A stretch of 11,627 bases of DNA from Clostridiales bacterium (GCA_029007575.1 JAQXIB010000192.1:1-11627), one strand, 5' to 3'. Positions 1 through 8,019 are shown, counted from the first letter of the stretch. Translations and numbers: made by a program. The notes: generated by a model not told the origin, from the letters alone.

Positions 1-291
1 TATGACAAATGGTTTTATTATTCTTGGACAAAAAACCATCTCGACCGCTTTATAGCCGTTGCAGCCGACAAAGCCACAACAATGGGACATATCAAGCGTG
101 ATGAACTTGCAAAAGCAGAGGTTCTCATACCTAACGAAGCTGATTACAAGCGAATCAGAACCTTGTTTCAGCCAATTTATGATTTAATTATCACAAACCG
201 AGTAGAAAACAAAAGGCTTGCCGAAATTCGTGACTCTTTATTGCCTCGCCTTATGTCCGGCGAACTGGATGTATCCGCCGTCGAACTTTAA
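1..291 (+). CDS. hsdS: Type I restriction-modification specificity subunit HsdS, C-terminal end (partial)
   Basis: The frame is open from base 1 and ends at a TAA at 289-291, giving 96 residues of a protein whose start lies upstream. HsdS recognises the target DNA sequence in the HsdR2-M2-S complex and sets both methylation and cleavage specificity. What remains is the end of the second target-recognition domain (a hydrophobic stretch followed by KATTMGHIKRDEL, with the typical GHI-K-xEL turn) and the closing conserved helix. The last residues read EIRDSLLPRLMSGELDV, almost the textbook HsdS ending (LRDxLLPKLMSGEL). The downstream hsdR gene supports the call. The target sequence cannot be judged from this fragment, and the methylase gene hsdM is not in the window. 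The next gene starts 30 nt downstream. Confidence 0.92.
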   Translation, partial: YDKWFYYSWTKNHLDRFIAVAADKATTMGHIKRDELAKAEVLIPNEADYKRIRTLFQPIYDLIITNRVENKRLAEIRDSLLPRLMSGELDVSAVEL

Positions 292-321
292 GCCGCTAAA
301 TTATCGTTTATGGGAGAATCT

Positions 322-1455
322 ATGAAAATAAAGTCAGAGGACTATATAAACCAAATTTATGAATTACAAGGTATTCCTCCGTTCACTAAAAAAATGTCAT
401 TCTATTATGACGAAACTGGAAACTGCAGGAAGTTTTCCTTAAAAAACGGAGAAATAAACGATTCGGAAGCAATTGAAAAAGATTTTATTTTGGGCGGGAT
501 TACTTTTGAAGACGGAAATTTCCCAGATGCGGATATCCTTTTTTCAAAATTAAGGTTACAGCCCACCCAAAAAGAATTGAAATACAAGCATCTTGCAGGA
601 AAAAGTAAATCATTTGTCGAAGTTGTTGGAAATAAACGCGTAACAACTTTTCTTAATTGGTTGATTGATAATAAAGTGTATATTCATTTTTCGACCTTAA
701 ATAACCTTTATTATTCTTTGGTGGATTTTGTTGATTCATTGTATGAAACTCATAAACCAGTTCTGCCAATAATTGAGAAAAATCTAAAATCAGCTTTATA
801 TCGTTTTGTCCTTCAATACAGAGAATATTTGCTCCCTTTTCTTAGCAAATATGATTATCCGAATATAGCATCTGACAAAGTAACCGAGTTTTCATATAAC
901 TTCGCTAATTTTATACAAGATAATAATGATGATTCAACTGAAGAAGGCTTTTTTCTTGAAACATTTCGTCAAATGCTAAAAACAGCGGGTAGATCCGGCA
1001 AATTGATTTTTATTCAAGATAATAAGTCTGAAACACTAATAGAAGAATACTATCTGTTTTATCATGAGCGCTACGCACTTTTTCCCAATTCAAAACACAT
1101 TTTCGATGAAGAAGCAGAAGTTCAAAAGAAACTTGAATCTGTTCAAACATCGTACCGTGGAAAAGAATTAAAAAATTTTGATTTTGCCAAATCGACAGAA
1201 AATCAATATATTCAAATTTCTGATGCTTTAATTGGTTTGTTAGGTCATCTATTCTTCTTTTTGGATACACTTGACGAAGACAGAATTTTACAAATCAATG
1301 ATGAAAAACACCATTCTGCTAAAGAAAATATTAGAAAAATAGGATTGTTGATTAATCGCTCTAACGAGTTAAGTCCACTTTTGATTAAAAATTGCAACGA
1401 TATCAATCTTATTAGGGAACGAGAGGAAAAAATATATCTCTTAGGATACAAATAA
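322..1455 (+). CDS. DUF3800-like protein, putative RNase H-fold nuclease of the restriction operon
   Basis: This encodes 377 residues. I chose the ATG at 322 because GGGAGA (312-317) sits just upstream; an in-frame ATG at 310 lacks a good ribosome binding site. Seen in the sequence: an N-terminal YYDETGN (D30, E31) followed by FILGGITF, then ELKYKHL (E85, K87), an aspartate in a beta-strand-like FIQDN (D233), and YIQISDALIGLLGHLF near the end (Q298, D301). This order of D-E-x-G, an ExK, and a late IQ-x-x-D-x-x-x-G matches the DUF3800 family, which is proposed to have an RNase H-like fold with acidic metal-binding residues. Family assignment is from motif memory. The biochemical activity is unknown; the gene's place between hsdS and hsdR suggests a defence role. 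It is clearly more AT-rich than hsdR, pointing to later insertion into the operon. No membrane segment or signal peptide is seen. Confidence 0.7.
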   Translation: MKIKSEDYINQIYELQGIPPFTKKMSFYYDETGNCRKFSLKNGEINDSEAIEKDFILGGITFEDGNFPDADILFSKLRLQPTQKELKYKHLAGKSKSFVEVVGNKRVTTFLNWLIDNKVYIHFSTLNNLYYSLVDFVDSLYETHKPVLPIIEKNLKSALYRFVLQYREYLLPFLSKYDYPNIASDKVTEFSYNFANFIQDNNDDSTEEGFFLETFRQMLKTAGRSGKLIFIQDNKSETLIEEYYLFYHERYALFPNSKHIFDEEAEVQKKLESVQTSYRGKELKNFDFAKSTENQYIQISDALIGLLGHLFFFLDTLDEDRILQINDEKHHSAKENIRKIGLLINRSNELSPLLIKNCNDINLIREREEKIYLLGYK

Positions 1456-1493
1456 TAGTCCGAATGTATTAAAAGGAAATACGGAGGTTCACC

Positions 1494-4400
1494 ATGTCAT
1501 TCACCGAATCTACATATGAAAATGCTGTAATACAGCTTTTTGAGGGTATGGGCTATACCCACATCTACGCACCGGACATGGGGCGGGAGGACTTTTCCGA
1601 CCCGCTTATGGATGGTGTTTTGCGTGGCGCTTTGGTTCGCATCAATCGCGGATTGCCGACGGAGGCTATCGGTGAGGCACTCTCCAAAATCCGCAATTTT
1701 GAGGGCGGCAGTCTCGTGGAGAAGAACCGCATCTTTACGGGATATTTGCAGGACGGCGTGGAGGTCAACTATACCGCGAATGGTGAGACCCGCGCGGCAC
1801 TCGTGCGTCTGGTGGACTTCGAAAAGCCGGAAAACAACGATTTCGCGGTGGTCAATCAATATACCTACATCGAAAACGGTAACAACCGCCGCCCTGACAT
1901 CATCCTGTTTGTCAACGGACTGCCGCTTGTATTGATGGAGTTAAAAAGTCCCTCGAAAGAGGATGCGGGGGTCGAGGATGCCTACAATCAACTGCGCAAC
2001 TATATGCAGGACATCCCGTCTATGTTCATTTACAATGCAATCTGTGTTATCAGCGACCTTTCGGCCAACCGCGCAGGGACAATCACATCGGGACTTGACC
2101 GTTTTATGGACTGGAAGACGAAGGACGGCAACTACGAAAACACAGCATACGCGCAGTTCGATACCTTCTATGAGGGCATGTTCCAGCAGGATAGATTGCT
2201 GGACATCATAAAGAATTTTATTTGCTTCTCCGTGGATCAGTCGAACACATTCAAAATCCTCGCAGGATACCATCAGTATTTCGCAGTACGAAAAGCAATT
2301 GAAAAAGCGAAAGTCGCAACGGTCACCGACGGTAAAGGCGGTGTATTCTGGCATACGCAGGGGAGTGGCAAGTCTCTGTCGATGGTATTTTACGCGCATC
2401 TGTTGCAGGAGGCACTGGACAGCCCTACTATCGTTGTCATGACTGACAGAATAGACCTTGACGATCAGCTTTACGCGCAATTCTGCAAATGCGCCGGCTT
2501 TCTCCGTCAGACACCGATCCAGGCGGAAAGCAAGGAGCATCTGAAAGCCCTCCTTGCCGGACGGACGGCAAACGGGATCATCTTTACCACCATGTTCAAA
2601 TTTGAAAAAGGAGAAGCTCCTCTTTCCGACCGCCGGAACATTGTGGTGATGGCAGACGAGGCTCATCGGGGGCAATACGGCTTTGACGAGCGTGTGGTGA
2701 TGTCCGAGGACAGCGGGGGAAACAAAGAAGCCCATGTGGTCATCGGCAATGCCAGAATCATTCATGACGCCCTGCCAAATGCAACTTTTATCGGTTTCAC
2801 CGGCACACCGGTGTCGATGAAAGACCGAAACACCCGCGAAGTTTTCGGGGATTACATTGATGTTTACGATATGACACAGGCGGTGGAGGATGGAGCCACA
2901 CGCCCGGTCTATTACGAGAGCCGCGTCATTCATCTGAAACTCGATCAGGACACACTTCGTCTGATCGATGCGACCTATGACGCACTTGAGCAGATGTCCG
3001 ACAGTGCCACGATCGAGAAAAGCAAGAAAATGCTCGGACAGATGGAGAGCGTCCTCGGTGCGGATTCTACGATCCAGTCGCTATGCGAGGATATCGTCAC
3101 GCATTATGAGCAGAACCGCGCTAATCTTCTGACCGGAAAAGCAATGATCGTTGCATATTCCCGACCGATTGCTATCAAAATTTACCGCAAAATTCTGGAG
3201 CTTCGCCCCGACTGGAAAGAAAAAGTCGCCGTTGTCATGACGGGTGGCAACAATGACCCGGAGGACTGGAAAGAGATTATCGGCACAAAGGCGCATAAAG
3301 AGGAACTGGCACGCAGGTTCAAGGACAACGACGATCCGCTGAAAATCGCCATTGTGGTGGATATGTGGCTGACCGGTTTTGATGTTCCGTCTCTTGCCAC
3401 ATTGTACGTGTACAAGCCCATGCACGGATATAATCTGATGCAGGCGGTTGCCCGTGTCAACCGCGTCTTCAAAGATAAAGAAGGCGGTCTGATCGTTGAT
3501 TATGTCGGCATCGCATCCGCGCTCAAAGAGGCGATGAAGGAATACTCTGCCCGCGACCGTCAGAAATACGGCGATATGGACATTGGAAAGACCGCCTACC
3601 CGAAATTTCAGGAAAAATTGCAGGTCTGCCGTGACCTGTTCCATGGGTATGATTACAGCAAGTTCTTCACCGGAACCCCGCTTGAAAAAGCACAGATCAT
3701 CACCGGAGGCGTCAATTTCATACTGGATGCCAAGATGCCGAAGCGGAACGAATTATTTGCAAAAGAGGCGCTTTTGCTCCGACAGGCGCAGTCGCTTTGT
3801 TCCAGTATGACGACCGAGGAAGAACGCCATACCGCGGCATATTTTGAAGCCGTTCGTGCCACCGTGATGAAAATTACAATGTGCGGTGGCGGCGGCAAGC
3901 CGCTTTCGCTGAAGGAAATCAACGCGCAGATCAATGAACTTCTGAAAGCAAGTATTCAGTCCGAGGGTGTCATCAATCTCTTTGAAAGTGCCAAAATGGG
4001 CGAGAAGTTCTCACTATTTGATCCAGCAGTGCTGGAGGAAATCTCCCGCATGAAGGAGAAAAACATCGTCGTTGAAATCCTGCGGAAACTCATGGCAGAA
4101 CAAATTTCTATATACAAACGCACAAATGTCGTACAGGCAACGACATTTTCCGAGAAAATCACTCTGCTCATGAACACCTACTACAACGGACTGATTACAA
4201 ACGAAGAAGTCGTCAAGGAACTACTGAAAACGGCAGAAGAGATCAACTCCCTGCGAAAAGAAGGAGAAAAACTGGGACTCTCGGAGGAAGAACTGGCATT
4301 CTACGATGCCTTGACCAAGCCAGAGCATATCAAGGACTTTTACGAGAACGAAACGCTGATTGCCCTGACGCGTGAGTTAACCGAAATGCTACGAAAAAAC

Positions 4401-4559
4401 CGTACCATTGACTGGCAGAAAAAAGAAACAGCACGCGCAACCATGCGTAAGATGGTAAAACGCTTGCTGAAGAAATACAAGTATCCGCCGGAACAGTACG
4501 AAGATGCTATCGAAACCGTCATCAGCCAGTGCGAAATGTGGACGGATAATTATGAATAA
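1494..4559 (+). CDS. hsdR: Type I restriction endonuclease subunit R (HsdR)
   Basis: This 1021-residue protein is full length for HsdR, the ATP-driven translocase and nuclease that cuts unmodified DNA away from the recognition site. The N-terminal PD-(D/E)XK nuclease is visible as RRPDIILF (D135) and LVLMELKSP (E149, K151). The helicase motor follows: Walker A HTQGSGKS (287-294, K293), Walker B ADEAHR (387-392), motif III GFTGTP (434-439), motif V MWLTGFDVPS (624-633) and motif VI QAVARVNRVF (650-659). The region after about 680 is the helical C-terminal part that binds the methylase core. No catalytic residue appears missing. GGAGG at 1483-1487 lies 6 nt before the ATG and fixes the start. 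The stop TAA overlaps by one base an ATG at 4559, but the next gene more likely starts at 4574. Confidence 0.97.
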   Translation: MSFTESTYENAVIQLFEGMGYTHIYAPDMGREDFSDPLMDGVLRGALVRINRGLPTEAIGEALSKIRNFEGGSLVEKNRIFTGYLQDGVEVNYTANGETRAALVRLVDFEKPENNDFAVVNQYTYIENGNNRRPDIILFVNGLPLVLMELKSPSKEDAGVEDAYNQLRNYMQDIPSMFIYNAICVISDLSANRAGTITSGLDRFMDWKTKDGNYENTAYAQFDTFYEGMFQQDRLLDIIKNFICFSVDQSNTFKILAGYHQYFAVRKAIEKAKVATVTDGKGGVFWHTQGSGKSLSMVFYAHLLQEALDSPTIVVMTDRIDLDDQLYAQFCKCAGFLRQTPIQAESKEHLKALLAGRTANGIIFTTMFKFEKGEAPLSDRRNIVVMADEAHRGQYGFDERVVMSEDSGGNKEAHVVIGNARIIHDALPNATFIGFTGTPVSMKDRNTREVFGDYIDVYDMTQAVEDGATRPVYYESRVIHLKLDQDTLRLIDATYDALEQMSDSATIEKSKKMLGQMESVLGADSTIQSLCEDIVTHYEQNRANLLTGKAMIVAYSRPIAIKIYRKILELRPDWKEKVAVVMTGGNNDPEDWKEIIGTKAHKEELARRFKDNDDPLKIAIVVDMWLTGFDVPSLATLYVYKPMHGYNLMQAVARVNRVFKDKEGGLIVDYVGIASALKEAMKEYSARDRQKYGDMDIGKTAYPKFQEKLQVCRDLFHGYDYSKFFTGTPLEKAQIITGGVNFILDAKMPKRNELFAKEALLLRQAQSLCSSMTTEEERHTAAYFEAVRATVMKITMCGGGGKPLSLKEINAQINELLKASIQSEGVINLFESAKMGEKFSLFDPAVLEEISRMKEKNIVVEILRKLMAEQISIYKRTNVVQATTFSEKITLLMNTYYNGLITNEEVVKELLKTAEEINSLRKEGEKLGLSEEELAFYDALTKPEHIKDFYENETLIALTRELTEMLRKNRTIDWQKKETARATMRKMVKRLLKKYKYPPEQYEDAIETVISQCEMWTDNYE

Positions 4560-4573
4560 TGAGGAGACTCGAT

Positions 4574-5233
4574 ATGGGATATATTTACATTTTAACAAAT
4601 CCATCGTTTCCGCAATACGTGAAAATCGGATATGCGACAGACGTAAAACAACGTTTGGATGAACTGAATCGTAGCACAGCGGTACCGTTCGCGTTCCGCA
4701 TTTATGCTACCTATGAAGTAGATTCTGCACTCTCCGATAAGAAATTACATTCTATTCTGGACAAGCTGAATCCCGATTTGCGCTCTGCCGAGGAAGTTGA
4801 CGGCAAGCGTCGTATCCGTGAATTTTATGCCATGACGCCGGAGGATTCATTCTCCATCCTTGAAGCGATTGCTGAGATCAACGGTTATCGCTCTCGTTTG
4901 AAAAAGTGGAAGGCGACAGCGGACGAGCAGCGCGACGAAGCTCTGGCGCTGGAGATTAACGAACAGCATCAGGAGCGCATGGCGCCGTTTACATTCTCCG
5001 CGTGCGGTATTGCAATCGGTGAGCAGATCGAATTCTGCTGCAACGGAAACAAACACACCGGCGAGCTGTGCGAGGTCGTTGATGATAAGCACGTTAAATA
5101 CTGCGGAGAAACATGGTCGCTTACAGCACTTGCAAAACATCTTACTGGGGCGAAAAGTGCTATTGCCGGCCCCAAGTATTTCAAATACAAGGGCGAATGG
5201 CTAAATAGCATCAGGCATCGCTTAGGGGTATAA
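4574..5233 (+). CDS. GIY-YIG (T5orf172-type) nuclease with C-terminal RAMA/DUF4357-like domain
   Basis: This encodes 219 residues. The ATG at 4574 is preferred over one at 4559 because GAGGAG (4561-4566) lies 7 nt before it. Residues 1-100 are a GIY-YIG fold of the phage T5 Orf172/MUG113 type: GYIYILTNP (Y3, Y5), VKIGYATDVKQRLDELN (K17, G19, R27), ATYEVDSAL, a histidine at H59 and REFY (E83), the expected catalytic set. A charged, probably helical linker (about 105-135) leads to a second domain with HTGEL, WSLTALAKHLTG and YFKYKGEWLNSIR (about 150-215). This resembles the RAMA or DUF4357 domains known from restriction-linked proteins and predicted to sense modified DNA. A role as an accessory nuclease of the restriction operon is inferred. 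It follows hsdR by 14 nt and is likely co-transcribed. Which of the two C-terminal families applies is uncertain. Confidence 0.8.
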   Translation: MGYIYILTNPSFPQYVKIGYATDVKQRLDELNRSTAVPFAFRIYATYEVDSALSDKKLHSILDKLNPDLRSAEEVDGKRRIREFYAMTPEDSFSILEAIAEINGYRSRLKKWKATADEQRDEALALEINEQHQERMAPFTFSACGIAIGEQIEFCCNGNKHTGELCEVVDDKHVKYCGETWSLTALAKHLTGAKSAIAGPKYFKYKGEWLNSIRHRLGV

Positions 5234-5234
5234 T
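5229..5234 (+). promoter_or_regulatory. Possible internal -10 box (TATAAT) before the last two operon genes
   Basis: A perfect TATAAT overlaps the stop codon of the GIY-YIG gene, 23 nt before the next start. The matching -35 position (TAGCAT at 5206-5211) is poor and there is no TG extension, so this may be chance in AT-rich sequence. If real, it would let the downstream pair be expressed apart from the restriction genes. Confidence 0.25.
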
Positions 5235-5256
5235 TTGCATAATATATGAGGTCGTT

Positions 5257-5904
5257 ATGGATAATGCAACTTATTACAAGGAACTTGAAACACGTGTTGC
5301 CGTAATTAGAGAATTGCGTAGGCAATGCCCATCTTTTGCTAAAGGAATTATAGGCGAAACACTTTTTAAGGAAGATCTTTTTTTCTGCGCTGCGCTCGAT
5401 CGCAACGTGCAATTATCTGAAGGGTTTATTAAGCTATTGCAGCAAAGAAATTTATCCTGCGTTGGAGCACTTTTACGCATGCAAATGGATAATTGTATGA
5501 GAACTTATGCGGCGTTTATAGCAGCAAACAAGGATGCTGTTATAGATTGCATTATCCATGGGAAGAAAATACGCGACCTGGCAGATATAGACGGTAAAAA
5601 AATGACAGATGCGCATCTCAAAAAGAAAATGTCCGCATTCAATACTTCATTTCCTGACGTATATGATAAGGCAAGCGGTTACGTCCATTTTTCAGATATG
5701 GCTTTTTATCAAACTGTAGTCAGCTGTAATGATAATATCATAGAATGGCAAATAGGACAGGCTTTGCAGGAACGGTTTAATCCTCTATTGTTAGAAGCCG
5801 CAGACGCATTTATACATTTTACCAAGATTCATTATAAAATGCTTCAAGCGGTAGTAGACAGCAAGCAGCGTTACGACGCTTTACACGAAGCAGATGCTGA
5901 TTAG
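5257..5904 (+). CDS. Unrecognised mostly helical protein, possibly HEPN/DUF5677-like
   Basis: I do not firmly recognise this 215-residue protein. It starts at an ATG preceded by GAGG (5248-5251), 23 nt after the GIY-YIG gene, and ends 15 nt before the helicase gene. Visible features: a long helical N-terminal half, the stretch GALLRMQMDNCMRTYA (70-85, with R74, D78, N79 and R82), HGKKIRDL and DGKKMTDAHLKKKM (101-125), and SGYVHFS (140-146, with H144), then a helical end. An arginine-rich helix paired with a later S-x-Y-x-H-x-S recalls DUF5677-like and other HEPN-related helical proteins, some of which act as RNases or binding partners in defence. The canonical R-x4-H HEPN motif is not obvious, so this is only a suggestion. 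There is no signal peptide and no clear membrane segment. Tight coupling to the next gene suggests the two work together. Confidence 0.6.
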   Translation: MDNATYYKELETRVAVIRELRRQCPSFAKGIIGETLFKEDLFFCAALDRNVQLSEGFIKLLQQRNLSCVGALLRMQMDNCMRTYAAFIAANKDAVIDCIIHGKKIRDLADIDGKKMTDAHLKKKMSAFNTSFPDVYDKASGYVHFSDMAFYQTVVSCNDNIIEWQIGQALQERFNPLLLEAADAFIHFTKIHYKMLQAVVDSKQRYDALHEADAD

Positions 5905-5919
5905 AAATACGGAGATAAA

Positions 5920-7404
5920 ATGAAAAACAAACTTGTATCGCTAGTTGATATGGTAAAACTGGCAGATAATGAAGTGCTGTCAGAAAGTTATATAAGATAT
6001 ATTTGCGGTATTACTACAGAACATCAATATAGACATCAAGAAATTTTAGAGATAAACTGCTTGCTCCATAGCATTCATTTATGGAACGGCAAAACCGAAG
6101 GCTTTCTCTATGGATATGTTGTTCCACAACTAAACAAAGAGTTCGATCTTTTGAAAATTACGGACTCTACTTGCTTGAATATAGAATTGAAAAGTGGCGA
6201 GGTATCTGAAGAAAAAATAATACGTCAGTTGCGACAGAATATTCATTATTTGAAGCTACTTAACAAAACCGCCCTTCGATCGTTTCTTTTTGTTTCTTCT
6301 GCAAAGGCGGTTTACACATTAGATGATGTTGGTAACTTGATTCGTGTATCAATAGAAGATTTAGAAAATGCAATAAATATCATGGGAACAGCCGAATTCA
6401 TAGAACTTGATAATGTATTTTGTCCCAGCAATACACTGGTATCGCCACTAAATTCTACTGACAGATTTTTAAAAGCCGATTATTTGCTTACAGAGCATCA
6501 AGAAAATATCAAAAAGGACGTGCTCGCGTATGTTGAAACAAACACACAAGGGCGCTTTGCTGGAATTACAGGAGGCCCGGGAACAGGCAAGACACTTCTA
6601 ATTTACGACATAGCACGTGAACTGGCAAAAACGAGAAAAATTCTTATGGTGCATAGTGGAATATTGTGCGATGGGCATTATGCGCTGAATGCAGTCTTGG
6701 AAAACATAAAAATAATATCCGCCAAGGAGCTTCTCCTGCGCGAAATAAAAGACGTTGATATCGTTATTGTGGATGAGGCGCATAGATTATATACTGACTC
6801 TTTAGAAAAAGTGGAAAGATGGGTTAAAAGAGCCAAAACAATCTGTTTGTTTTCCTATGATGCCGGTCAAACACTATCGTCTTCTGAAAAGCGGAGACAC
6901 ACGGCGGAATCCATAGATACTCTGTGTGGCAGTAATATTTATCGCCTAAAAAATAAAATCCGCACCAATAAAGAGCTGGCACTTTTTATCACTTGTCTTA
7001 GAGATTTAACGAAATATCGGGACGAGTACATGTTTCCTAATGTGACTGTTGTATACGAGCCGGATAAAAAGAAAGCGTTGGAAAGAGCAAAATCTTTTGA
7101 GCAGCAAGAATATACTTATATTTCTTTCACTGCTTCGTTCTATAATCCCGAATTGGATTATCAGAAAAGCGAATATAATACGCACAATGTTATCGGGCAA
7201 GAATTCGAAGGCGTTTGTATGATGTTGGATTATAATTGGTACTATGAAGGGGGCCATTTGAAGGGCCGCGAACATCCTAATCCGGATTATTTATTCGAAC
7301 AGCTGTTGTATCAGGGATTAACAAGGGTGCGCAGCAAACTGGCACTAATAGTTTGTTCTGATAGTGTGCTAGCGCATATTTTACCATTGTTGAAAAATAC
7401 ATAG
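5920..7404 (+). CDS. PD-(D/E)XK nuclease fused to DUF2075-type SF1 helicase/ATPase
   Basis: This 494-residue protein has GGAG at 5911-5914 before its ATG. The N-terminal part carries a nuclease signature: KEFDLLKI (E74, D76), LNIELKSG (E89, K91) and a following helix IIRQLRQNIHYL (Q103, Q106), a normal D-ExK-Q layout. The C-terminal motor is a DUF2075/Schlafen-like superfamily 1 helicase: Walker A GGPGTGKT (218-225, K224), Walker B IVIVDEAHR (281-289, D285 and E286), KIRTNKEL (R348), IGQEFEGV (425-432), and motif VI QGLTRVRSKLAL (465-476, R469 and R471). All key residues look intact. A nuclease joined to a nucleic-acid motor in a restriction operon fits an anti-phage effector that cuts or unwinds foreign DNA or RNA; the substrate is unknown. 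Family assignment is from motifs; function is inference. Confidence 0.82.
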   Translation: MKNKLVSLVDMVKLADNEVLSESYIRYICGITTEHQYRHQEILEINCLLHSIHLWNGKTEGFLYGYVVPQLNKEFDLLKITDSTCLNIELKSGEVSEEKIIRQLRQNIHYLKLLNKTALRSFLFVSSAKAVYTLDDVGNLIRVSIEDLENAINIMGTAEFIELDNVFCPSNTLVSPLNSTDRFLKADYLLTEHQENIKKDVLAYVETNTQGRFAGITGGPGTGKTLLIYDIARELAKTRKILMVHSGILCDGHYALNAVLENIKIISAKELLLREIKDVDIVIVDEAHRLYTDSLEKVERWVKRAKTICLFSYDAGQTLSSSEKRRHTAESIDTLCGSNIYRLKNKIRTNKELALFITCLRDLTKYRDEYMFPNVTVVYEPDKKKALERAKSFEQQEYTYISFTASFYNPELDYQKSEYNTHNVIGQEFEGVCMMLDYNWYYEGGHLKGREHPNPDYLFEQLLYQGLTRVRSKLALIVCSDSVLAHILPLLKNT

Positions 7405-7456
7405 AATATGTAATAGTCATATTCGCTACTTAACTGCTAACACTCCGCTATCCGTC

Positions 7457-7485
7457 TGGACTTCGCCGCAGTTCTCTGGTATGAT
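7457..7485 (+). promoter_or_regulatory. Promoter of the DUF6809 gene
   Basis: TGGACT (-35, 7457-7462), a 17-nt spacer and TATGAT (-10, 7480-7485), preceded by TGG as an extended -10. Transcription would start near 7492. The ATG at 7481 lies inside the -10 box, so it cannot be the start codon of the gene made from this promoter. Confidence 0.6.
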
Positions 7486-7510
7486 GTGTCCCACCAAAGG
7501 AGGTGGAGGC

Positions 7511-7807
7511 ATGCGAAGTATCATTGAGGAGATATATTACGGCAACATTATGCCGACGGATCGGGATGTGGTGAAAGGCGACGAGTACGCGCATCTGCTG
7601 CATCTGCTCTCGCGCAACAGCACTGAGCTGGAGGAAACGCTGACGGAAGCACAGAAAGAGGTATTCGAGAAATACGATGACTGCTATGCGGAGATCAGCG
7701 ACGCAAACGAAGTCACAGCGTTTACGATAGGCTTCAAAATCGGACCGCGACTGGTGGTGGAAGCAATTAGCGATGCCCGCGAGATCACCGAACCGAAAAT
7801 GAACTAA
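7511..7807 (+). CDS. DUF6809 family small protein
   Basis: This encodes 98 residues beginning MRSIIEEIYYGNIMP, which I recognise as the typical start of DUF6809 proteins, small acidic proteins of unknown function common in Bacillota. The start at 7511 is set by AAAGGAGG just upstream (GGAGG 7499-7503, 7-nt spacing); the longer frame from 7481 would begin within the -10 box. The sequence is helical and acidic: the middle (LLSRNSTELEETLTEAQKEVFEKYDDCYAEI) looks like a helical hairpin, followed by FTIGFKIGPRLVVEAI, which matches the conserved family ending (F-x-x-G-F-K-x-G). The gene has its own promoter and a strong terminator, so it is a monocistronic unit, though operon read-through could also reach it. 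No function is known to me. Confidence 0.75.
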   Translation: MRSIIEEIYYGNIMPTDRDVVKGDEYAHLLHLLSRNSTELEETLTEAQKEVFEKYDDCYAEISDANEVTAFTIGFKIGPRLVVEAISDAREITEPKMN

Positions 7808-7854
7808 TGAAAAAACAGCATCGCAGCAGTAGTGCCGCGGTGCTGTTTTTTCAT
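7807..7854 (+). terminator. Strong intrinsic terminator after the DUF6809 gene
   Basis: An 18-bp stem (7807-7824 with 7837-7854), broken only by one G-U pair, closes a 12-nt loop. The descending arm ends in six T and the ascending arm starts with six A, so it can act in both directions. It begins at the stop codon and is the first convincing terminator after the defence operon. Confidence 0.85.
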
Positions 7855-8019
7855 CACTGAACAACTGAAATCGCGTGAAGCAATTTCACCAAACTTTTTC
7901 TATATTCATCTCATATGCGACTTTATTAAAAAATCATTCAGGAATATTCAGATATTCAGTATACAAGTACCCTTTTGCAATGGCCTTCCTTGGGGGTACT
8001 AGGGGGGGTGATAAAAGGC
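7855..8019. other. Gene-free stretch between converging transcription units
   Basis: No coding sequence is seen. It holds a hairpin at 7866-7888 (9-bp arms with one mismatch, loop GTGAA) with a T5 run nearby, a repeated ATATTCAG around 7953-7960, a 7-bp inverted repeat AGTACCC/GGGTACT (7966-7972 and 7994-8000), and two G runs (G5 at 7992-7996, G7 at 8002-8008). None has a function I can support. Confidence 0.5.

Noticed and set aside
310..321. Upstream ATG start for the DUF3800-like gene
   Set aside because: The GGGAGA ribosome binding site overlaps this ATG and serves the ATG at 322 instead; no good site precedes 310.
1941..2933. Long 330-codon open frame on the minus strand inside hsdR
   Set aside because: It is antisense to strongly conserved helicase motifs, has no ribosome binding site that stands out and resembles no family; long shadow frames are common opposite genes of this composition.
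4559..4573. TAATG stop-start overlap as the true start of the GIY-YIG gene
   Set aside because: GAGGAG lies inside this stretch and is well spaced for the ATG at 4574; the GIY-YIG domain begins right after that methionine.
7404..7424. Hairpin GAATATG/CATATTC as terminator of the defence operon
   Set aside because: Only 7 AT-rich pairs and no T run follow, so termination here is unlikely.
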